Shown: positions 6,762 to 12,956 of the stretch, one piece after another
Layout of the letters: each line of letters starts with the position of its first letter
Numbering within the stretch: position 1 is the stretch's first letter
Origin: an uncultured Dialister sp.
GTDB lineage: Bacteria; Bacillota; Negativicutes; Veillonellales; Dialisteraceae
Assembly: GCF_900538805.1 (NCBI RefSeq)
Contig: NZ_UPZP01000054.1
Coordinates: 1 to 14,358 of the forward strand
Direction of reading: 5' to 3'
DNA: 14,358 nucleotides
The notes under the pieces: generated by a model
What the model was told of the DNA's origin: nothing
Seen by the model: only the letters and a program-made list of their open reading frames with translations
The model's database searches: none
Program-made: the position numbers and the translations under genes

Positions 6762-7178
6762 TTACAGATTTCTTTCCAGCTGCAAAAGCAGTTCCTTGCA
6801 GAGCTCCGTCTGCTTTGGCGTCAATATGGTTTCTATGGTTTCATTCACCTTTTCCTCCAGAGGAGAGAGGGATTCCAGAAGCTCTTCTCCCCGGTCGGTA
6901 AGGGTAAGGGTGAGATTCCGCTTGTCCCTTCGGTCGATGGCTCTTTCGATGAGCCCCTTCTTTTCCAGACGGTCCGTCAGTGCCTTGATGGTGTTCTGGT
7001 TCTTCTCCATCCGGTCAGCAAGCTCCCGCTGGCAGAGAGGGCCCGCTTCATGAATCATGCGGAGCCCCACCCACTGTTCGATGGTAATGTCGTTGGCCTT
7101 GAATATCTCATCCAGCCGGTAATGGACCTTCCTGGAAACGCGGCCCAGGATAAAGCCCAGCGTATTGTCCAGATTCAT
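6762..7178 (-). CDS. MarR-family transcriptional regulator upstream of lactate oxidase
   Basis: This 138-aa winged-helix dimer of the MarR family contains the helix-turn-helix CQRELADRMEKNQNTIKALTD (about residues 49-69). The wing follows as ERAIDRRDKRNLTLTLTDRG, matching the family's D-x-R-D-x-R signature. Charged helices at both ends suit dimerisation. The start at 7178 has AAAGGAGG 5 nt upstream. It is the first gene of a two-gene minus-strand operon with the lactate-oxidase-like gene, so autoregulation and control of that gene by an organic acid, phenolic or oxidant ligand are plausible inferences. No convincing operator could be picked out in the 7180-7235 leader. Confidence 0.92.
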   Translation of the reverse strand: MNLDNTLGFILGRVSRKVHYRLDEIFKANDITIEQWVGLRMIHEAGPLCQRELADRMEKNQNTIKALTDRLEKKGLIERAIDRRDKRNLTLTLTDRGEELLESLSPLEEKVNETIETILTPKQTELCKELLLQLERNL

Positions 7179-7235
7179 GATTCCTCCTTTGTGTATGTGT
7201 TACTTACGGTGTTTAACTGTATTCCCGAAAACAAG

Positions 7236-7970
7236 AAGGTTCAGACGCCTGCGGCGTCCGGGTTCAAGCCGACATCGGGCTTCGCCCCGGGCGGCTCCGG
7301 TTCCGCCCACAGAGCGGGCTGGTTCAAAGGGGAGTGTTTTATGCTGCCTGTCGGCAGCCTCCCCCCTTTGGTGGCTGGCGCCACCACTTTTTCCCCTATT
7401 CAGGGGGCACTATGGGTGCTGGGCAGTGGCGGCAATTTGAGTTTATGGCAGCAGCGGAGAGAAAACCATACAACCGGGCTTCGCCCGGAGGAAAACAAGC
7501 CAACCGCCCTGACGGGCGCTTGAAATGCACCCCTTCTGCCGCCTGCGGCGGCGTCTCTCCACGGGAAAGCGTCTCACGTGATTTTCAGGTCGCTGTCGCT
7601 CCCCTACAAATCACGTTCGCTTGCCACCCCGGAGGGGGAGATTCTAGCGGCGCTATATCTTGAGTTGCTTATGAATTCAAATGCTAAGCGGCGAGAAAAC
7701 TTTCCCCCCGGGGGAAGTGGTGCGCAGCACCAAAAGGGGTGCATTTCCACGGGCGAAGCCCGGTTGTATGGTTTTCCGCCATTATCTCCATAGACATAAA
7801 TTGACTCAAAAGCCCAGCGCCCATAGTGCCCCCGGCTCCGCCGGGGTGGCAAGGGAACTGGATTCATAGGGAGCCGACAGGCGACTGAGAATTCAGTGAC
7901 ACGCTTCCCACCGGGGCAAAGGTGGTGGCGCAGCCTCCAAAGGGGGCCCGCCGGAAGGGTAATAGCGGTT
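7236..7970. repeat. Large intergenic repeat block with direct and inverted module copies
   Basis: There is no gene between 7179 and 8151. A module core at 7408-7487 (plus orientation) and a second copy at 7750-7828 (inverted) make a loose palindrome of about 420 bp. The hairpins next to the two cores differ: CCCCTATTCAGGGG versus CCCCGGC-TCC-GCCGGGG. The shared GGTGGCTGGCGCCACCAC and GAAAACCATACAACCGGGC segments are conserved. Sequences at 7560-7625 (TCACGTGATTTTCAGG and flanks) appear specific to this block. Confidence 0.75.
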
Positions 7971-8029
7971 TTTCCACGTTTCATTTCTCCGCTTCCTCTT
8001 GAGAGAAATGGCTCCATCCCAAAAAGCAT

Positions 8030-8065
8030 AAAAAAAGCGGCGCCCCTCCGTTTCAAGGGCGCCGT
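8030..8065 (-). terminator. Terminator for the DHA2 exporter gene
   Basis: On the minus strand, ACGGCGCCC (8065-8057) pairs with GGGCGCCGC (8045-8037), followed by a run of T (8036-8030). It lies about 90 bp beyond the exporter stop codon. Confidence 0.85.
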
Positions 8066-8087
8066 CATATATGACTCCTATGCCATC

Positions 8088-8165
8088 TGATTGTCTGATG
8101 TCTCCCCGACAGCGGACAGCGGTAAGCCGATAGCGGACAACCTTCTATCGTCTATCTTCTGCCTT
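8088..8165. repeat. Inverted copy of the GATAGA/CCGCTATCGGCTT repeat module
   Basis: On the minus strand, GAAGATAGACGATAGAAGG is followed by TGTCCGCTATCGGCTTACCG, the same order of modules as at 4590-4700 on the plus strand. The repeat overlaps the exporter gene end: its TAG stop (8154-8152) lies within AGAAGATAG. Confidence 0.65.
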
Positions 8166-9585
8166 CTATTGTTTCCCTTCTTTCCACTCTTTTTTCTTTC
8201 CGAAAGGAGGAGAAGAGGGAGAGGAACTGGAGAACCCCGAGGATGAGGAGGACCAGGAAGGCTTCGGCGGTGCCCTTGGCCGTGGCGTCGGCGAAGCCTC
8301 CGGGATGGGCGGTCTGGGCAGCGGAGACGATGGCGGCGGCCACGGCGGTGCCTACGGCACCGGAGAGCTGCTGGGCGGTGTTGCAGATGGCGTTACCGTC
8401 AGGTTTCATGGATTGATTCAGCACAGAAAGGCTGTAGGTGAGAATATTTCCTACGGACAGTCCCTGTCCGGCGGCGAAGAAGAGGTAGCACACCGTGAGC
8501 ACCCAGGTGGAGGCGGAAGAGAGGGTGCTGTTGAAGAGGACAAGGGAGAAAATAAGGAAGGCACTTCCCAGAAGCACCGGCCGTTTGGCGCCGAATCGGT
8601 CGTAAATGCGTCCGGATATCGGTGCAAAGAGGGCGCCCAGGATGCAGCCGGGAAGAAGGATGCATCCTGCGGCGAAGGCGTTTTCACCGGTAACAATCTG
8701 GGAGAAATTGGGAATCAGAAAGCCCAGGGCCAGGCAGATGAGCTGAAGGAGCGAAAGGCCCAGCGCCCCCAGCACGAAAGGACGATTTCCAAGGGCCCGG
8801 ATATTCAGGAGCGGCCTTTCTCCCTTCTCTATTAATTTTCTTTCCCTCTCCCGGAAAAGGAGAAGGGCCAGCAGGAAACCGGCAAAGAGGACGCCCGCCA
8901 TGAGGGTCAGTTTCCCATGGCCCAGCTCCGTGCAGCCCATGAGGAGGCAGGTGAAGGAAATGGCCAGATACAGGAGACCGCCGGCATCAAAGGAACGGAT
9001 GCGGATATCCGAAGACTGGCGCACCGACAGGCCACCCAGAACGAAGGAAACCAGAAGCAGCGGAAGCACGGCCCAGAAAATCATGCGCCAGCCGAAGAGG
9101 CTCACAATGTACCCGCCGATGGAGGGCCCCACCGCCGGAGCCAGGGCGCACACCAGCATGCCGGCACCCACCATGACCCCCAGCCGGTCCAAAGGCGCCT
9201 GTTCCATGATGATGTTAAACATGAGGGGCAGCGCAATACCGGTCCCCGCCCCCTGCAGAAGGCGGCCCAGCAGGAGCAGCAGGAAATCCGGCGACCAGGC
9301 GCCCAGAAGAGTGCCCAAAATGAAAAGCCCCGCCGCCGTGAGGAAAAGTTTCTTCATGGGGAACCGCTCCTTCAGGTACCCCGACAGCGGAATCACCACC
9401 GCCAGCACCAGAAGATAGCCCGTGGTAATCCACTGCACCAGGGAAGTGGAAACGGAAAATTCCTTCATGAGGGAAGGAAATGTAACATTCATGGCCGTTT
9501 CGATGACCACGCCGGTAAAAGACAGAATGCCTGCGGCGATGATGGAAAAAATCAATTTACCGTCCAGACGGCGTTCAAACTGCAT
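8152..9585 (-). CDS. DHA2-family 14-TM MFS drug exporter
   Basis: This 477-aa membrane protein has about 14 hydrophobic segments, the size and layout of DHA2 proton-coupled drug exporters (EmrB, QacA, LmrB type). Typical features are ETAMNVTFPSLMKEF in helix 1, SLVQWITTGYLLVLAVVIPLSG (about 47-68) and the motif A equivalent GYLKERFPMKKLFL. LLGRLLQGAGTGIALPL and the antiporter motif C-like APAVGPSIGGYIV follow. The C-terminal tail EKRVERRETIEGRR is basic, and its last codons are encoded by a GATAGA-type repeat. The start at 9585 has AAGGAAG at about 9 nt. A MarR gene lies upstream on the same strand, with a shared operator-like motif (10262-10276). The substrate is unknown. Confidence 0.92.
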   Translation of the reverse strand: MQFERRLDGKLIFSIIAAGILSFTGVVIETAMNVTFPSLMKEFSVSTSLVQWITTGYLLVLAVVIPLSGYLKERFPMKKLFLTAAGLFILGTLLGAWSPDFLLLLLGRLLQGAGTGIALPLMFNIIMEQAPLDRLGVMVGAGMLVCALAPAVGPSIGGYIVSLFGWRMIFWAVLPLLLVSFVLGGLSVRQSSDIRIRSFDAGGLLYLAISFTCLLMGCTELGHGKLTLMAGVLFAGFLLALLLFRERERKLIEKGERPLLNIRALGNRPFVLGALGLSLLQLICLALGFLIPNFSQIVTGENAFAAGCILLPGCILGALFAPISGRIYDRFGAKRPVLLGSAFLIFSLVLFNSTLSSASTWVLTVCYLFFAAGQGLSVGNILTYSLSVLNQSMKPDGNAICNTAQQLSGAVGTAVAAAIVSAAQTAHPGGFADATAKGTAEAFLVLLILGVLQFLSLFSSFRKEKRVERRETIEGRR

Positions 9586-9604
9586 ATGACTTGCTTCCTT
9601 TCAT

Positions 9605-9995
9605 AATGGGGCCGCTTCGCGGCCCTTTTTGACACGCCCTGCGGGCGTGAGGGTTCTGAAGGTTCAGAGGGTTCTCAGGTTTGACGGCCCTTCGGGCCGA
9701 GGGTTGTGGTGGCGGCTGACGCCGCAATTATAATGGCCGCTTCGCGGCCTAAAACCTTTACAGCCGGGCTTCGCCCGTAAGGGCGGTTGTGAAGTTTTCC
9801 GGCGTTATCGCCATAAACACAAATTGACTCAAAAGCCCAGCGCCCATAGTGCCCCCTGAATAGGGGCAAAGGTGGTGGCGCCAGCCACCAAAGGGGGCCC
9901 GCCGGAAGGGTGCAGGAAGAGTATGACTCAAAGATTTCTCTCCGCCCACCCTCGCTGCCCCTTGAGGGGCCATAGGGTGTACGGGGCCAAGCGCC
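9605..9995. repeat. Repeat block in the exporter leader
   Basis: There is no gene between 9586 and 10368. This part holds GGGCCGC-TTC-GCGGCCC followed by TTTTT (9609-9630), which looks like a plus-strand terminator. Next are three 9-mer units (9653-9679), a CGGCCC-TTC-GGGCCG hairpin, and an inverted copy of the long module core (9773-9851) with adjacent CCCCTGAATAGGGG and CCACCAAAGG. A hairpin near 9958-9972 closes it. The block lies between the exporter's start and its probable promoter at 10286-10314, so it would be transcribed as leader RNA. Confidence 0.7.
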
Positions 9996-10255
9996 GATGT
10001 GACACTCCGCTGTTATCCGGACCGCCGATAGGCGGCCTGCTCTACTTTGCGTTTCTTTCCGATTCTTACCCTCCAGCACCCCTTCGCCACTTCGTGGCCC
10101 TCTTCCCCTAAAGGGGACGCAAGAAAATCTTTGCTCCCCTTGAAGTAACAGAATAAGCAGCCACTAAAATGGGGGGCCGCCGGAATGCTGCTTCCCTAGT
10201 GACACCGAGCATCAGAACCCGAAAACTATCCTAATCCTCTGAGCTCCTGTAACTA
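9996..10255. other. Gene-free sequence with degraded repeat fragments
   Basis: No open frame here resembles a protein. Short hairpins continue (CCGCCGAT-AGGCGG near 10022, CCACTT-CGTGG near 10087, CCCCT-AAA-GGGG near 10106). A 10-base match to the family 2 element end (GCTTCCCTAG) occurs near 10190. The rest appears unique. Confidence 0.5.
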
Positions 10256-10261
10256 TTTATT

Positions 10262-10314
10262 TCAGATAACTAACTACGCACCCTTAGTATACTACAGTTC
10301 ACTTCCTCTTTAAA
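10262..10314 (-). promoter_or_regulatory. Candidate promoter with MarR-type operator for the DHA2 exporter
   Basis: On the minus strand, TTTAAA (10314-10309) and TATACT (10291-10286) are spaced 17 bp as -35 and -10. Just downstream is AGTTAGTTATCTGA (complement of TCAGATAACTAACT at 10263-10276), an imperfect palindrome. Nearly the same motif follows the -10 of the marR gene at 10880-10885. A repressor bound there would block the start of transcription. The only downstream minus-strand gene is the exporter, about 690 nt away. Confidence 0.5.
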
Positions 10315-10334
10315 GAGCATTTTGAAATCTAAAT

Positions 10335-10362
10335 AAAAAAGCACGGCCCTCTGCCGTGCTTT
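10335..10362 (-). terminator. Terminator after the second marR gene
   Basis: On the minus strand, AAAGCACGG (10362-10354) pairs with CCGTGCTTT (10346-10338), followed by TTT and further T-rich sequence. It begins 7 bp past the stop of the gene at 10369, which implies that the exporter is not simply read through from marR. Confidence 0.87.
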
Positions 10363-10368
10363 CCCCAA

Positions 10369-10827
10369 TCATTTCAGCCGTCCGTCATGGGTCCTGGCTT
10401 TCATCAGGATATCCTTGACCCTATGGATGGTGTCCACCATGGCCTTTACATTTTCCTCCGGAATGTCTTCCATCTGGTCACAGAGCCAGCCCTGGAACTG
10501 GTTCACATACACATCGTAGTAATGATCTCCCAGGTCCGTCAGCTTCAGCGTATACACCCGCTTATCATTCCGGCTCTGCCTTTTCTTCACCGCCCCCATT
10601 TCACAGAGCTCATTCACCAGCTTCGTAATGGAAGGCATGGTGCCATTCATGGCGGCAGCCACATCGCTCACTCGGACGCTTCCCTGTTTTTCATGGATGG
10701 TGGAGATGCAGTTGATAATACGGATATGCCGGGGCTTCACCTTCGGCGGAAGGTCCGGAAGAATCTCGCAGATTCTCCGTGCCTCGTGGCAGGCATCCAA
10801 AAACTGTCTGGTCAATTCACTATTCAT
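10369..10827 (-). CDS. MarR-family regulator, probably of itself and the DHA2 exporter
   Basis: This 152-aa winged-helix protein has the recognition region SVRVSDVAAAMNGTMPSIT (about residues 50-68) followed by KLVNELCEMGAVKKR. The wing RQSRNDKRVYTLKLTDLG carries the family's R-x-N-D-x-R variant. Helices at both ends suit dimerisation. The start at 10827 follows AGAGGGATTGCG, a moderate Shine-Dalgarno site. The motif TTAGATAACTAACT lies between its -10 and start codon (10853-10866), and a close copy lies downstream near the exporter's candidate promoter. Autoregulation plus repression of the DHA2 pump, relieved by a pump substrate, is the likely arrangement by analogy with many MarR-exporter pairs. 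The inducer is unknown. Confidence 0.9.
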   Translation of the reverse strand: MNSELTRQFLDACHEARRICEILPDLPPKVKPRHIRIINCISTIHEKQGSVRVSDVAAAMNGTMPSITKLVNELCEMGAVKKRQSRNDKRVYTLKLTDLGDHYYDVYVNQFQGWLCDQMEDIPEENVKAMVDTIHRVKDILMKARTHDGRLK

Positions 10828-10852
10828 CGCAATCCCTCTGTTCCCATTATTT

Positions 10853-10920
10853 TAGATAACTAACTTCCCCATTAATTAAAGTATACCACAATTCAGTTTT
10901 TCATGAAATCTGTTTCATGA
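10853..10920 (-). promoter_or_regulatory. Promoter and operators of the second marR gene
   Basis: On the minus strand, TATACT (10885-10880) is a good -10. TTTCAT (10908-10903) is a poor -35 at 17 bp. AGTTAGTTATCTAA (10866-10853) lies downstream of the -10 and matches the site at 10263-10276. A perfect palindrome TCATGAAA-TCTG-TTTCATGA (10901-10920) overlaps the -35 and may be a second operator or an activator site. Confidence 0.55.
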
Positions 10921-11086
10921 CCTATCTTGATATAGAAAAGAGGCATGATACATTGGGAGCACGAGATTAGAAATTAGAAAGCAGATTTCAGACTGCAGGC
11001 GCAGATGGTGCCAAATGAGGCATACGCCCCTTCCCCCCTGCCGCCGGAGCAAAGCGCAGCGCCGCCATGACGCTCCCTTTCTTCAC
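10921..11086. other. Gene-free spacer, no recognised content
   Basis: This stretch has AT-rich sequence near 10921-10990 (AGATTAGAAATTAGAAAG) and GC-rich sequence near 11030-11070. I see no gene, RNA or clear repeat of other blocks here. Confidence 0.5.
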
Positions 11087-11123
11087 AAAAACGGCGCCCG
11101 CCGATTTTTCGGAGCGCCGTTTT
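11087..11123 (-). terminator. Bidirectional terminator of the dpn-DJ-1 operon
   Basis: AAAAACGGCGC (11087-11097) pairs with GCGCCGTTTT (11114-11123) around a loop that holds a small CCG...CGG helix. T runs occur on both strands. It lies 21 bp past the stop of the DJ-1/PfpI pseudogene. Confidence 0.82.
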
Positions 11124-11144
11124 ATTTCATTTTTCCTATTTCCC

Positions 11145-11880
11145 CTATTCCTTAAAACACCAGCCCGCCTCGGGCTTTTCATTCCAGCAGTACTCCATGC
11201 CCTCCGCAATGGAAAGGGCCCTTTCCCTGCCGAAATGGTCCGCCACAAAGCCCAGGGCCATATCTATCCCCGCCGACACGCCGGCGGCGGTGTAAAACTT
11301 CCCATCCCTTGTCCAGCGGGCATCCCGCTGCCAGAGCACCTTTTCACCCATGGACATGGTCCAGTCAAAGGCCCTCTTATTTCCCGTGGCCCGGAGCCCG
11401 TCCAGAAGCCCCGCTGCCGCCGCTAGGGAAGCGCTGATTAAATCGTTATCGGATTTCATTCTTGTATTTTTATTCAATGCAAGGAATAAGTCGACGCGAA
11501 TAGCGAGCTATTTAAGGAGACTTATGACGTAGCATTGGATAAAAATGCATATGAAATTTGATTCTGCGAATTAATCAGTGCTTCCCTAGGGCAGAGCCGG
11601 TGCACACCGTCATCACCACCGTCGATTCCAGCGCCGCCTTCCGAAGGGCCGAAAGGAAATCGCCATCCAGCGCCAGCTTCCGGCTCCCCATGCCGCCGGG
11701 AACGAGAAGGATATCGCTTCTTCCAAGAGAACCAAGCGCCTCCGTCTCCACCGTAAGCCCCTTCTCATTGGACACCGGGCCGCCGGAAAGAGAGGCATAC
11801 CGGATTTCATACCCCGGCAGCCGCCCCAGTGCATCCAGCGCCATGAAATCGTGATAAAGCAGAGCAGTGATTTCCTTCAT
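11145..11880 (-). pseudogene. DJ-1/PfpI (ThiJ) family gene split by a MITE
   Basis: The 5' part starts at ATG 11880, only 10 nt after the dpnC stop, with MKEITALLYHDF, then DILLVPGGMGSRKL and VVMTVCTGSAL, the family's nucleophile elbow with Cys93. The element at 11426-11586 follows at once, and the frame ends after 101 residues at GKH. The 3' part AAAGLLDGLRAT...DARWTRDGKFYTAAGVSAGIDMALGFV is the normal second half and stops at 11145. Excising the element and one TA rejoins them in frame as 190 aa, a usual length. The conserved G-P-x-E-V stretch expected after FMALDALG is also missing, so an earlier in-frame deletion may have removed the conserved Glu. Relatives are glyoxalase/deglycase-like or stress proteins, cytosolic. 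It is the last gene of the dpnD-dpnC operon. Confidence 0.88.
11426..11586. mobile_element. MITE-like hairpin element, copy 2 (family 2)
   Basis: The terminal repeats GGGAAGCGCTGATTAA and TTAATCAGTGCTTCCC are identical to those of the element at 926-1084. TA is present on both sides (11424-11425, 11587-11588). The centre AATAGC-GA-GCTATT is at 11499-11512, and the middle stem pairs ATAAGTC (11486-11492) with GACTTAT (11519-11525). The arms differ from copy 1 (GGATTTCAT and TATTTTTAT against TCTGCTTTTAT and GAATTTTTATG) but remain self-complementary. There is no transposase gene. It interrupts the DJ-1/PfpI gene just after the nucleophile cysteine codon. Confidence 0.88.
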
Positions 11881-11890
11881 AAAAAAAGCC

Positions 11891-12658
11891 TTAACATTTC
11901 CTGTAGACACCCCGGTCCACAAACCGGATAAGACCCCGGTCCCGCAGCATCTGCAGCTGCTGGCGGATTTTGGCACGGATATTGTGATTATCCGGATGAA
12001 GAATCGCAAGCCTTCCTTCAAAGCGGTACATATCCTGCAGGGTAAACTCTTCGCTCCCGATTTCCTCCATGCAGCGGAATACGTCCATGAGCCAGCCCCG
12101 GGAGGACAGGTTCATATCCCCCAGAAAAGAGGTACTCCTGTATTTCCGGCACACCTCATCCTTATCGACTGCCAGCCCGCCGCGGACGATGGCAATGCGC
12201 CCATAGGACGGCACCTCATCCAAAAGGATGCTGCAGCCCGTCCAGCCAGCCCGCCGGGCCGTGGCGGCCAGGGGCCTGCGCTTTTCAATAAGGGAATCCA
12301 CGAAGAAATGCTTCGGTACAATAAGGAAATCCTGCACCCTGCCGATGTCAAGGTCATAGGACATAAAAAGGAAATCAGGATTGTCGGATTCATGAATCCG
12401 GCGAATCATGGTATCATAGGCGCCGTCCGCAATCTTTCGCCCCAAAGCGCCCCGCTTGGCCTTCGATTCAAAAATCTCGCCGCAGCTGGGGCAGGCAAAA
12501 TCCGCCACCGGCCGATTCGCCTTCAAATGTTCCAGATGGTCACAGCCGCAGCGGGGACAGTACATATTCCGCTCCACCCAGTCCTCCGTCACCACCCGGG
12601 CCCTCTGGGAATGGCTGGTATACGCCGCCGCCAGGGACATATCAAGACAGGTATCCAT
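11891..12658 (-). CDS. dpnC: DpnI-like methyl-directed restriction endonuclease
   Basis: This 255-aa protein matches DpnI of Streptococcus pneumoniae along its length. DpnI cuts GATC only when the adenine is methylated, so it attacks Dam-modified phage or foreign DNA. A zinc site is formed by Cys34, Cys37, Cys56 and Cys59. The PD-(D/E)XK nuclease residues are Asp53 (NRPVADF), Glu64 and Lys66 (FESKAK), the same numbers as in DpnI. A C-terminal winged helix (SSRGWLMDVF...EEFTLQDMYRFE...IRQQLQMLRDRGLI) reads methylated GATC. Start 12658 is preferred: AAAGGAGG lies 6 nt upstream and the residue numbering then agrees with DpnI. An ATG at 12679 overlaps the promoter -10. dpnD precedes it and a DJ-1 gene follows. 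The host must lack Dam methylation for this to be safe. Confidence 0.96.
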   Translation of the reverse strand: MDTCLDMSLAAAYTSHSQRARVVTEDWVERNMYCPRCGCDHLEHLKANRPVADFACPSCGEIFESKAKRGALGRKIADGAYDTMIRRIHESDNPDFLFMSYDLDIGRVQDFLIVPKHFFVDSLIEKRRPLAATARRAGWTGCSILLDEVPSYGRIAIVRGGLAVDKDEVCRKYRSTSFLGDMNLSSRGWLMDVFRCMEEIGSEEFTLQDMYRFEGRLAILHPDNHNIRAKIRQQLQMLRDRGLIRFVDRGVYRKC

Positions 12659-12677
12659 AAAAGCCCTCCTTTTCTCC

Positions 12678-12705
12678 ATTATAAAAGAAGAGCCATCCCT
12701 GTCAA
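12678..12705 (-). promoter_or_regulatory. Consensus sigma-70 promoter of dpnC
   Basis: On the minus strand, TTGACA (12705-12700) and TATAAT (12683-12678) are both perfect, with a 16-bp spacer. The -35 overlaps the TGA stop of dpnD. A start about 7 nt after the -10 would leave only around a dozen leader bases, just enough for the AAAGGAGG site of dpnC. Confidence 0.85.
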
Positions 12706-12884
12706 TCCGCTTTCTCCCCTTCCTCCTGGACCTGGAACTTCACATCCAAAAGACTGCCCGGCTCCAGCACCCATTTCCCTTCCCGATACAGCCGCTCCGC
12801 CTTTTGCAGCGCCTCCCTTTCGCCCTCCGCCTCCAATGTAAACTTCTCAGAAACCGTTTCTTCAATGATAATGGTATATTTCAT
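12702..12884 (-). CDS. dpnD: DpnD/PcfM-family small protein
   Basis: This 60-aa acidic protein begins MKYTIIIEETVSEKFTLEAE and continues EALQKAERLYREGKWVLEPG, LLDVKFQVQEE. The pattern is that of the DpnD-PcfM family: a beta strand pair, an E-x-E-A helix, a G-[EK]-[WY] turn, and a final D-V-x-F strand. DpnD is the function-unknown partner encoded with DpnI in pneumococcus; PcfM relatives occur on conjugative plasmids. The start at 12884 has GGAGG 4 nt upstream. The gene lies directly before dpnC, the reverse of the dpnC-dpnD order in pneumococcus, and its stop overlaps the dpnC promoter. A role in regulating or assisting the nuclease is only suggested by the neighbourhood. Confidence 0.85.
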   Translation of the reverse strand: MKYTIIIEETVSEKFTLEAEGEREALQKAERLYREGKWVLEPGSLLDVKFQVQEEGEKAD

Positions 12885-12924
12885 GGCTCCTCCATTTTTA
12901 TGAAAAATCAATTTTCAAAAATTC

Positions 12925-12956
12925 TCCGTCATTGATCGTATCCGTCATTGATCGTA
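12925..12956. repeat. Perfect 16-bp tandem repeat with GATC upstream of dpnD
   Basis: TCCGTCATTGATCGTA is repeated exactly (12925-12940 and 12941-12956), about 40 bp upstream of the dpnD start. Each copy contains one GATC, and a third GATC lies at 12981-12984. Direct repeats in this position often bind regulators, but no regulator is encoded nearby. A weak TGAAAA-ATCAA-TTTTCA palindrome (12901-12917) lies between the repeat and the gene. Confidence 0.75.

Noticed and set aside
7334..7663. 109-codon frame in the repeat block
   Set aside because: Similar peptides appear wherever the intergenic module recurs (for example 4864-5271) and in several frames, so it is repeat-derived.
8917..9606. 229-codon plus-strand frame opposite the DHA2 exporter
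   Set aside because: It is antisense shadow, rich in His, Gln and Arg, with no plausible fold or start signal.
10190..10199. GCTTCCCTAG as a solo end of a family 2 element
   Set aside because: Only ten bases match and there is no partner end or core nearby; chance or a remnant cannot be told apart.
11867..12841. 324-codon plus-strand frame opposite dpnC
   Set aside because: dpnC on the other strand matches DpnI throughout; this frame is proline-rich noise.
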